Below the pieces are notes generated by a model. The model was not told the DNA's origin. It ran no database searches and saw nothing but the letters and a program-made list of their open reading frames with translations. Position numbers and translations under genes: made by a program. DNA of 64,000 nucleotides from Agarophyton chilense. Its lineage: Eukaryota; Rhodophyta; Florideophyceae; Gracilariales; Gracilariaceae. Location: positions 1,116,001-1,180,000 of the forward strand of contig JARGXX010000086.1 of assembly GCA_030374765.1 (NCBI GenBank). Direction: 5' to 3'. Below are positions 54,657-64,000 of the stretch, piece by piece (within the stretch, counting starts at the first letter, position 1; each line of letters starts with the position of its first letter).

Positions 54657-55754
54657 TTATGCACCCTCTGCAAAAGGTATCCCGAAATCCCCAGCAAACA
54701 TATCTCCCGCGTTTCGCTTTTGGGAACGAATCTCGTTTATAAACGTGCGCGGTCGTGTTGTCTGAAGCAAGGATGTTCCCAAAACTACTCCATTGAACCC
54801 ATGGTCCAGCATACTCCAACAATCACCTGCTGTCACTAATCCACCACCTCCCACTGTCAATACCCACGGTGGAACCCCCTCAATCAACCTTTCCGCGACT
54901 CCAGGTACCAATACATTTCTGGAACGATCCCAGTTCGTCAGGTACAGTATAGTTGCCCCGCAGTCCATGGCAAAATCTCTTTCTAGTTCTGTGTGACATT
55001 CGACAACTGACTCAATACCCATGGCGGTCGCGGCATTCATGAGATCCATAATGTCAGGTAGGGCCGCTGCGGCAACTATGTTTACAGCCGCTGCACCAGC
55101 GACTACAGCCTCCGCGATTTGTACCGCGTCGATTACAAGATCTTGCCTTGCGACCGGCATTCCAGGATCAACATTAGAAATCCTTAACAGCCCTGCGATC
55201 TTCGATAACTCCCTAGTTTCAACTCCGTATTGCAGCATATCAGTGAATACGAAAGCTGCATCGACTCCATTTACGCTGAGAGCTCTTGCTTCACGCCCAA
55301 TATCTTCCAAGTCAGCGATTTTTGTAGCTGTTTTGCCCAGAGGTGGAGGACGAAACCTTTTAATCGCAGCAACAATCGAGAGGGTTCTGTCTCGTCTTCT
55401 GAGGGCTTTCGAAAACCGATGTGAACTTTCATGGGCATAGAAAGAACGACACATGTTGATTGGGTGGTCGGGGCGTTCTTGTAGAGTCGCTTCCATTAAC
55501 TCAACTTCAAGTTTCTTAAGTTCCACTGCTTCGCGAAGCAACCCGCTGGGTTTCCAGCCCATAGTTATCCGCTGTGCGCAAGCCAAACTCTTTCGCTGAC
55601 GAGTCTTTGAACATAAAGTGTGAGCATCATGGAACATTTTGGAAGGGCCGTAGTTGACAGGATGCCACTGGATGAACGCTGACGGTATAGAGCCATGAAA
55701 TCTGCTTGGTCCGAGACTCAGTTCGGTGTGGGAGTGTACACCACAAGGTCCCAT
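54657..55754 (-). CDS. Indole-3-glycerol-phosphate synthase-like protein with altered active site
   Basis: 365 residues from the ATG at 55754, no intron. The first 60 or so residues are Ser/His/Arg-rich and may be a plastid transit peptide. GWKPSGLLREAVELKKLEVELM begins the IGPS (TrpC-type TIM barrel) domain, which runs to about 335. The barrel strands align with plant and cyanobacterial IGPS, for example SIVAAIKRF, AAFVFTD, AAAVNIVAAALPD-like, ESVVECHTELE and NGVVLGTSLL. Several catalytic positions differ: the Glu of AEVK is Ala (A130), the Lys of CKDF is Gln, the NN pair is TN, and the SES motif is GGGG. K132 and E252 remain. IGPS makes indole-glycerol phosphate for tryptophan. With these changes that activity is doubtful, so I call it a relative rather than trpC. 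Confidence 0.8.
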   Translation of the reverse strand: MGPCGVHSHTELSLGPSRFHGSIPSAFIQWHPVNYGPSKMFHDAHTLCSKTRQRKSLACAQRITMGWKPSGLLREAVELKKLEVELMEATLQERPDHPINMCRSFYAHESSHRFSKALRRRDRTLSIVAAIKRFRPPPLGKTATKIADLEDIGREARALSVNGVDAAFVFTDMLQYGVETRELSKIAGLLRISNVDPGMPVARQDLVIDAVQIAEAVVAGAAAVNIVAAAALPDIMDLMNAATAMGIESVVECHTELERDFAMDCGATILYLTNWDRSRNVLVPGVAERLIEGVPPWVLTVGGGGLVTAGDCWSMLDHGFNGVVLGTSLLQTTRPRTFINEIRSQKRNAGDMFAGDFGIPFAEGA

Positions 55755-57022
55755 TCTCTAGGATTCCTTCGTATTGCTAGAAGATATGAACGAAATGTGC
55801 CACAGTGACAGGCCTACCAAAGGTAGCAATTGCTAAGAGCAAGTCTACCAGGGAGCTATTTCGTCGCAAATTTCTAAATTTTAGCAACTCCAGCGCGTTT
55901 GGCATCTCTATCAGAGTTGCTATTCGATTTACGGGTTCTTTCTTCACCCTTCGGTTGCTATTTTCATTTCCATTTCGGCACGATATAGAAATGGAAACAG
56001 CAACCGTGCCTCCCAAATTTAATAACCAATCTTTCCAATCGCCAATCAGAGCTCTGGTTCTATATTGCTGTGAACTGAGGCGCCACCATTCACTCAAATT
56101 GGCGGGAATACGCCAGACCTGTTCGAACTTTCTTCGGCATACCTCCAAGCTTCCCTCTCTTCTTCACGGTAGATCTTCACACCAACTTCGTCCGTGTGGT
56201 CCCTACGCAATTCTGAAATTATTGTCATCATGACAGCATCTCACGGCACTACGTTGCACCACCAACAGGATCAACCTCACGTTCGTGTTCACAAAATCCA
56301 GCACTTCACACACACCAAACATGCGACAGCTGCTCACCAATCATTACAGACTAACAATCCACTAAAAAAAACCCAAAGTAACCTGTTTTGACAAAACAAA
56401 TTTTAACAAAACACAGTACGTAGGCGATACCATTCCTTCCGAAGCTCTGAAAACAAATAGAATCAACACTCTACCACTCATAGAAGAAGACATCTCTAAT
56501 TCATTTAAAACAGGAGCAAACGGGAAGGCTTTCAAAACATCAGAAACACTCTACCTTTAAATGGATTGGGTTGAACTATCCATAATTGGCTGTTATCATA
56601 AAGACCGAACAATGTCAGCTGGCATCGAAATAAAATGTCGTAGAAAGTACAAGATGGAAAGGTCTACTGCATGGTTTACCAGTATTTAACACCGTAAAGC
56701 GCACGAAAAAAGCATTATATTGCTGCAGAATTGAAGAGCACATCTATAAAGATTTTCCAAGCTGATGAAGAACTTCTTGAGAAAATCATTCAAATGAAAT
56801 ACAAGAAGTAAGCACTTAGAAAATCCAAAGATAAAACTGTGATGTATGGGTCACCAAAAAAGTAGATTTCTATACCCTACAACCTCTCTGTGCAAGATCA
56901 ATTCTTCAACGAGGAAGTTCAGAGCAATTCAAGATCGCAGAAAAAAAAGAAACTATGAAGGCTATTAAAATAAAATCAGACAATGCATGGATATGTTTAA
57001 AAGCAAAAGAAGAGGATAAACG
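55755..57022. other. Upstream region of the IGPS-like gene and AT-rich spacer
   Basis: The first few hundred bases presumably hold the promoter of the IGPS-like gene. Two overlapping open frames (55777-56148 minus, 123 codons; 55805-56233 plus, 142 codons) match nothing, and I do not call them genes. The AT-rich part from 56.4 to 57.0 kb looks like decayed mobile DNA but no family is certain. Confidence 0.35.
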
Positions 57023-57376
57023 TGTTGACGCTCAACCTTAGAAGGTGGACGTAGTAAACCTCGATGGTAACAGGGTACCGTGAAAACCCGCAGGGGAAAA
57101 CGGCGGGGCAACTAGCCTATACCGTGTGGGTGAACAATGTTAAGCGTCGACGCGCGGTGAAACCTATGTAGTAGTTGAGAAACAATGAACAAAAAGGTAT
57201 AGTTGTGACCCAAGTGGTGCCTGTCTTTATCAGATTAGGATGGGGGAGGTGCAGTTCCCTATATGCAGTGGACTGCACTCTCTCGATCACCCAGGAGGTG
57301 CCAGCAAGGCACGGTCTCTGACCTAGTGTCAGAGACCTGGCCAGCACTGGCTACAGTGCCAGGTGGCCACTCTACT
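57023..57376. other. Possible LTR fragment left of element C
   Basis: GC-richer than the spacer before it, beginning TGTTGACGCTCAACC, an LTR-like start. It contains the pair GGTCTCTGACCTAGTGTCAGAGACC near 57315. It is not related to the gypsy LTRs in the window, and no second copy is present. Element C may have inserted into it. Confidence 0.25.
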
Positions 57377-58240
57377 TGAAGAGCAACGTCCTCCAGGGAG
57401 GTTTTTGGGGACTTAAGTTTTTCCCGGAGCCTCCGGCGTGCAACCTCGTTATGAGTAGGAGTAATCCGTTTTCACGGCGATGGCCGGAACTCCGGAGATG
57501 CACCGGCGGGACCGGGTGCCATACACGTGGCCGCAGCGCCCGCGCGACACGTGGCCGCCAGATTGGCCCCTTTGTGAGACGGACATTTAGCTATTTAGGA
57601 TAGACTTTATTTATTCTATTCTACGGTGACTACAGTACTTAGGCCGCCGGCCTCGCGGCCGCCGGTCCAGTAAAGTCTCCCCAACCAGGATGATCTTGGT
57701 CTTCCAGATCTTGGCTCCGGGTCGAACCGCCTGCGCGGATATACAACTCCTTACGGAGGGATTTCCCGTGGTGCACGGCTTCCCAACCCCCTTGGACGTT
57801 CAAGCAGCCTTCGTGCGTTGGGTATCTATTCCCACTTTCGTGGTTCCGCCCGTGTACACGGTTTGCTACACCCGGCAGTGCCGGCTATTCCCGAGTCCCC
57901 TCTTGCGACTCGTGGTCAACCTCGCCCTCTTGCCTGCGTTCCCATTTTCCTTCCCTTTTCCTCCCCTTCATTGGGCAATTCCCGCTATTGCGGCTCGCAC
58001 TGACATCTGTCGTGCTCGCAACTCTCGTGGGTTTTGCCTCCTCAGAGGATACGCAAGCACCGCATCGGCGGATATTCTCGGCTTCTTTCAGCCTCCCTGC
58101 GCCCGTCGCGACGGTTCGGCTCCGGCTTACACCCGGCATTGCGCGCCGTTCTCTGGGAGGGCTCTACCGCGCCAGTTACCTCGTGAGAGGAAGATCCGGA
58201 CGTCTTCGTAGGTTTTCCCCCTTGGGGGCATTGTCCTACA
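57377..58240 (+). repeat. 5' LTR of gypsy element C
   Basis: 864 bp, beginning TGAAGAGCAACGTCC and ending GCATTGTCCTACA, TG...CA. Its last part resembles the element A LTR (GGGGGCATTGTCCTACA). The borders are inferred from these likenesses and the primer-binding site TGGTCTCCCGACTTAGAAG at 58244-58262, since no second LTR is available. Confidence 0.75.
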
Positions 58241-61200
58241 AATTGGTCTCCCGACTTAGAAGTCAAGACCGCTTGTGTCCTCTCTGAGGTTGTTTTCCGT
58301 TTAACGGGTTTTCTCCGGTCTCACTGGTTTGCTTTCTATTCTTCCGTCGAGACGGTGCGGCCAATGCCGAGGAAACCGCCTAGCATGGAGCCTCCTGCAA
58401 CACGCAGCCGTTCCCGCCAAAGCGGTGATGCCAGGGGCACTGATGGTCCACAGGCCCTGGCTCCAACACCGGATTCCCGGGAGATACCGGTCACCTTCAC
58501 TGAAGACCCGCAGCTCGATTCCGGGTTAACGACCGTCGCAACGGTGGTTTCTCCGCCTCCGCGGTTGGTCGACCAAGCGCGGATTGTACGCTTGGAAGAG
58601 CAGCTCCGCTCCCTGCGGGCTGCTCACAATACCCTTTCGAGGGAGTTCACCTCTTTACGAGGAAGCCTCGCTAACCCCCCTCCAAGTGAGTTAGCCGAGG
58701 ATATCCGCGTATTGCGGTCGGACGTCAATACACTACTCGAGTGTTTTGGCGCTCCGTCTTCCTTCGCAGAAGGTATGGAGAATCGCTTCGAGCGTCTCCG
58801 AAGCCGACTTGAGTCGGTCGAGAGGACGTTAACCTCGCCCGCGAACGCGGCTAGACCGGTTGTCTCTCATCGAGAGACCCAGTCGCGGAACCGGAAGAGC
58901 CGGAAGAACCGGGATTCTAACCGTCAGCACGGACACCCGTCCGACTCATCATCTGAGTCGGACGGTAAACCGAGTGACTCGGAGAGTTCCGATTCGTCGG
59001 TGAGCGATGACCCACAGGATCGTTATGGGCGCTCTTCCCGCTCAAAGCGGTCCTCTGCCACCTACGGGGCCATCCGGTCGCGCCCCAAGGGTCGGCGACA
59101 TCCGGGCCTCAAACCCTTGAAGCCCACGAACCATCTGTACGGGACACTCCTGTCCTAACGGTATTACCGGCTAGAAGATTCCTCTTTAGGTCGGACACCG
59201 CGTGACACGGGTAAAGTGAAAGACTGCATCAAGCGGATGCAGCTTTCACTTCGTAACCAGTCGTTTACTGTGGATGATCCAATTCTGGTCTTGGATTTCC
59301 TACACCGCTTTGTAGCGGAAGCCGATATACTCGGAATGAACGAAGGACAAGCCTACGTGGCGCTACCCTACTTTCTACGGGGTGTCGCTGAAGATCAGTT
59401 TTTGTCCGTTCGGGGCTCGTCGCGAGCCTCCGAAGGAGGTGTGACCTGCTGGCCCGAGGCAGTGCAGTACCTCCTGCGTTCCTACGCAACCAACTCCGCG
59501 ATACAAGCGGCGATACTCGCTTTGCGAGACACTCGACAACGCTCCGGCGAGCTCGAGACCGATTACTCGGTACGCCTGAATAAGGCTTTCCACCGTTGTG
59601 GTAATGTATACCCCGCTGGGGAACGCTGTACGATATTCATTGATGGCTTGGATCCAGCCATCAAGACTCTTGTCGCCCGTTACAGGGAACAAGAGCCGAA
59701 GGTGACCTACCTTGAACTCGTACAGTTTGTCCGCGCAGAGGGAGATGCACTACGCGCACGCAATCCGGGAACCCGGTCGAAGGCCGCTAAAGCATTGCTG
59801 CTTGAGTCGGACTCTTCTTCACCGTCATTTGCGACGGATGGCATCGCCAAACAGGTTTATGACAATATGAATGTCATCCATCACGATGGTTTATCTATTC
59901 CGACAACGGAATTACCGTCTACGACGGATGGCTCGGTTGACTCAACCGCAAGGGACACGGAGAACGGGCAGGTCTTTTACCTTAATGACCGCCGCACTCC
60001 GGCCCCTCGTATGCCGTACTCGAACGGAATGACACAAAGTCAGCGCCCTGGATGGGTTGGAAACCGGGAACCCGGAAGATACACCGATGCTCGGAATGCC
60101 GTACCGCGAAACGCGGGAGCGAAGTTGGTGTGCCACTTGTGCTACGAGGGCGGGCACACCTCCCTGCAATGCCTTTTATCGCTACGCGATATGGCGCAAG
60201 TGGTGGATAATTACGAAGCCCTCTCCCCGCAGGAGAAGGGCTCCGTGCCACTCACGTTATATCTCCGCGCGAAGACGGACTTCCCCAACGCATTGGCTCA
60301 CACTCCGAATTCTCGGTACAAACCGGCTCAGCCGGCACGCGCCGCACCAGCGCCAAACCACGCTGGTGGATCTCAACCCGCTCCTGCGGTAGCTACCGTG
60401 CAACGGAATCATGCACTTGTTGCCGAGGAAGTCGGGCCTTCGCCCGACCAGGACCCTGTACAGGGAAAAGAATAGAGGGAGTCTCCCCTTCGGGAGAGGC
60501 GTCCTCAGAGTTGAGGCTGACGACGCCCGAGGCGCCGATGCCTCGCTCCCCGGTGAAAATCCTGACAAGGAGGGACACCGCAGACGCGGACTCTAAACAC
60601 CTCGGTGTTTTGCGTCGACCGTGGATACGGATTAGAAATAACCGGATCCCGGATAGAGTCTTGGTAATGGCCAAGCGTAAGTACAAGGTTTACGCTGACC
60701 TTGGTCTGCACACGCAGTTTATGGTGAGATATCTCACTGTCCTGGATACAGGTGCTGGGCCGAACTTTATTGTGGAATCGGTTTTACCCCCGCCATTGCG
60801 GTCACTAATCCGTTCTAAAACGGTACCCGACGTCTCAGACGCCAATAACAACCCGTTGAAAACGGTTGGTGTGATCGACCTGGTCGTCAGGCTAGGGCGG
60901 ATGGTGGTTAAACTAACTTTTATTGTGTGCCGTTCGCTGGCCGCGCCAGTTATACTGGGATGTGACTACTGCGACAGGTTTGTCGACGCCATCCGCCCAC
61001 GCCTTAAGCAGGTGGAACTTGAGGACGGATCGACCGTCCCCATTGTTCGTCAACCGCTGAAGCGGGCATCGAGGAAACACGTTCCTCTACCTGCTGCGCA
61101 GAAACCCACATCGGCGAACCGGGATTCTACGAAGCTACGCGTTGCCTCGTCAGTCACCATACCCCCGGAGAGCCAGGTTATGGTTTCAGTCAATTCCCGT

Positions 61201-64000
61201 CAACACGGTCTTCGGGTTGTTCAGCCCTTGCCCTCGTTGTACGAGAAATTTCAGTTAACCGTTGCGAACGGAATCGTGCAAGTCACGCCTAATTCCCCCT
61301 TCAGGGTGTTGGTTGCCAATCTGGGAAAGGCTCCCCAGACGCTGGCAAAGAACCAAGTCATTGGGTCTGTGACGCCGCACCCGCTCGCGATGCTCCCTAC
61401 AAAGGTGACGGCTGCCGAAGTACTCGGAATAACTCCCTCTACCGAGGATGGTCTCCCGGTATCCGGTGCAGAAACCTCCGGGGAGGCACAGCAGTTGGCG
61501 CTCGATAAAACCGTCAAGACGGATGCATTTCCGACCTCGTCGGTTCCCACACCTGACACCAGGGCACAGCCTACGAGCTACGATAAGGTAGACCCGATCA
61601 AGGCCCTCGAGGACCTGGACCTGAGTCATGTACCGGTCTCACACCGGGACCGCTTACGCGGAATGCTACGCGAGTTTACCACAATGTGGGACGGCTCACT
61701 GGGTGATATCAATACAACCGAACATCGAATAGACTTGCTACCTGACGCACGTCCGGTTGCACAACCCCCTTACAGGGCGGGACCGAAAGCTCGGGAGGAG
61801 GAAGAATTTCAAGTGGACAAGATGCTCCGTGCTGGAGTCATCGAGCCCGCCCAATCTCCTTGGGCTTCACCGGTGGTGCTGGCCCTCAAGGCTGACGGCA
61901 CGTGGCGGTTTTGCGTTGACTTCCGCCGCCTCAATGCCGTCACCATGAGGGACACCTACCCGATCCCGCGCATGGACGAGTGTAAAGACTCGCTCGGGGA
62001 CGCTACCGTGTTTATGGCTCTGGATGCTAACTGGGGCTACTGGCAAGTCCCAGTCCGGGAAGAGGACCGAGACAAAACTGCGTTTGTTTGCCATTCGGGT
62101 TCCTACCGCTTCAAGCGGATGCCGTTTGGTTTAACCAATGCACCGGCCACCTTTCAAAGGGCAATAGACCTACTGATGTCGCGTTTCAAGTGGCGCACGT
62201 GCCTTGTCTACTTGGACGACATCATTGTCTTTTCCAGAAACCTGGACGATCACCTGACCCACGTGCGGGACGTGATGACCGTACTGCGAGACGCAGGAAT
62301 AACCGTCAAGTTGAGGAAGTGCGAGTTCTTCACCGACACGGTGAAGTATCTCGGGCACGCCATCCGTCCAGGACGGTTAATGATCGAACAAGTTCGTATC
62401 AAGTCCCTCTGCGAGGCGAAGGAGCCCCGTACTCAAACGGAGCTCCGATCCTTTTTAGGTCTGGTCAACGTCTATCGACGGTTTATACCGAGTTTCTCGG
62501 ATATCGCCGCTCCGCTAAACGCGCTACTGCGGAAGGGCCAGCCACCAAAGCTTGCGCCATTTACCACCGATCAGTCGGAATCTTTTCGCTCCTTGATTAA
62601 GGCAGTTACGACAGCTCCCATCCTATCCTTGCCCAAACCTGGGCTTCCCTACTCCATCGACACCGACGCCAGCGACCACCAGGTGGGCGGCTCACTGTTC
62701 CAAACCACCCCCAAGGGGGAACGCAAACCAATTGGCTATTGGTCCCGCACGCTGAACGTCCACGAGCGCAACTACTCGGTCTCCGAGAAGGAGTGCCTCG
62801 CAGTGGTCTGGGCGTTATCCACTCTGCGCCCATACCTCATGGGCGTTCATTTCACCCTGTACACGGACCATGCCTCGTTGAGGTGGCTGCTGAACATCGC
62901 AGATCCTTCTGGCCGCTTAATGCGGTGGCGCCTCCGCTTAGCGGAATTCGACTTCGAGGTCATCTACAAAAAGGGTGTCCAGAACACCCAAGCAGACGCC
63001 CTCTCTCGATTACCTACGACAGGTGAAGCACTTGCCGACCCGGAGGTCGACGAGATCCCGTGCTTTACCTTGGAAGGGGAAACACCGACGGAGTCGGATT
63101 GGCCCGAAACCGGAAAAGACACCATGGAAATGGATGAGCTACTCGCAGCGCGCGAGAATGAAACACCCGTACCCGGGACCTTTGTACCCATCTCCACCGA
63201 GGAGATGATCCGAGAACAGTTCGGCGACCCGTTCTGCACGCGCATACGGGCCCGCCTAAACTGTGGAGAGGACCTCCCGTTCGAGGTAAACGACATCGGT
63301 TACCTCGTCCGGACGGTGAACCACCGATCCCAGATCGTGGTCCCCCACACCCTGCAAACCAGGGTGCTCCACCTCTCACACTACCCGACCCTCGGGGGAC
63401 ACTCCGGTGGGAGAAAACTTTATCTAACCCTGCGAAGGGACTTTCATTGGCCCGCTATGGCGGTTGATTGCTACGCTACGGTGCAGTTCTGCACCCAATG
63501 CGCAAAGAACCGGGTGAAACTCCGGAAGCACTCCAAACGGATGAAGCTTTTCCCCGCAAGGGCGCCCCTCGAGTTTGTCGCAATCGACATTCTCGGGCCT
63601 CTACTCAAGACGCGCAAGGGAAACAAGTTCCTCTTTGTTATCACTGACCGCTTTTCGAAGCTGGTGCGCACCGTACCTTTACGGAAGATCACCGCTTTCA
63701 CGGTTGCGAACGCCTTCGTTACGCACTGGGCGTTCGTTTATGGCCCTCCGATAGAGGTCCTATCCAATAACGGTAAACAGTTCCCCTCTAAGTTCTTTCA
63801 GGACGTCTGCCGCATCCTCGACGTCAAGAACCTGTTTACTACCACCTACCACCCGCAAACAAACGAGCAGTTGGAACGCTTCAACCGCACCTTACTCGCG
63901 TCGCTACGCTCCTACGTATCCGATCACCCAATGACGTGGGATATTTATTCTGATGCTATCACCTACGCCTACAACACGCAGGTTCACCGGACAACCGGTC
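57377..64000 (+). mobile_element. Ty3/gypsy LTR retrotransposon, partial (element C, runs off the right edge)
   Basis: It starts with one LTR and continues with gag (about 58.36-60.48 kb) and pol to the window edge. Gag has the shared block GLKPLKPTNHLYGTLLS and an intact-looking CCHC knuckle, CHLCYEGGHTSLQC. Pol shows protease (VLDTGAGPNFIVE, near 60.75 kb), reverse transcriptase (FRRLNAVTMRDTYPIPRMDE, then CLVYLDDIIVFS near 62.2 kb), RNase H (YSIDTDASDHQVGG, near 62.65 kb) and integrase (TLGGHSGGRKL, EFVAIDILGPL and TTYHPQTNEQ, 63.4-63.85 kb). It is close to element A but a distinct copy. One interruption is evident in gag; pol looks nearly whole as far as it can be seen. The second LTR is outside the window, so its age cannot be estimated. 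Confidence 0.93.

Noticed and set aside
55777-56233. Overlapping 123- and 142-codon frames upstream of the IGPS-like gene
   Set aside because: Neither has a homologue I know, and both are open on opposite strands, which is typical of chance.

Overview
The window looks like nuclear DNA from a plastid-bearing eukaryote with compact, mostly intron-free genes. A red alga is my best guess, perhaps a florideophyte of the Chondrus/Gracilaria kind. This is inference. The support is an apparently intronless gene for a plastid isoprenoid enzyme (IspF of the MEP pathway) fused to a histidine-pathway domain, an intronless plant/cyanobacterial-style indole-glycerol-phosphate-synthase relative, membrane RING-H2 genes, and a heavy load of mobile DNA. 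No ribosomal or transfer RNA gene and no CRISPR array was seen.

Most of the 64 kb is mobile DNA. From left to right: a Helitron running off the left edge (1-4.4 kb, minus strand); a Ty1/copia element with LTRs and a 5-bp target duplication (5381-10141); a much older copia fossil (11.2-14.2 kb); a decayed hAT transposase (16.4-18.0 kb); a piggyBac-like element (18.2-20.7 kb) with palindromic ends and a 500-bp MITE with the same ends (23.8-24.3 kb); a decayed PIF/Harbinger transposase (25.0-25.7 kb); an 11-kb chromodomain Ty3/gypsy element on the minus strand (element A, 25986-37050); a solo gypsy LTR (42.5-43.2 kb); a 6.8-kb gypsy relative with gag but no pol (element B, 43642-50398); and a third gypsy element that runs off the right edge (element C, from 57377).

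The host genes lie between these: two tandem membrane-anchored RING-H2 ubiquitin ligase genes (21.1-23.3 kb, minus), an IspF-HisE fusion gene (52684-53715, plus) and, convergent to it, an IGPS-like gene with an altered active site (54657-55754, minus). Two host pseudogenes are clear: a nearly full-length HSP70 (38.0-39.8 kb) and the phosphatase end of a trehalose-phosphate synthase/phosphatase (41.35-41.8 kb).

Two observations stand out. One is the fusion of IspF (isoprenoid synthesis) to HisE (histidine synthesis) in one intact reading frame. The other is an antisense gene of unknown function between pol and the 3' LTR of gypsy element A. It has a recognisable homologue in the same place and orientation in element B, which has lost pol, so the antisense protein appears to be a conserved part of this element family.
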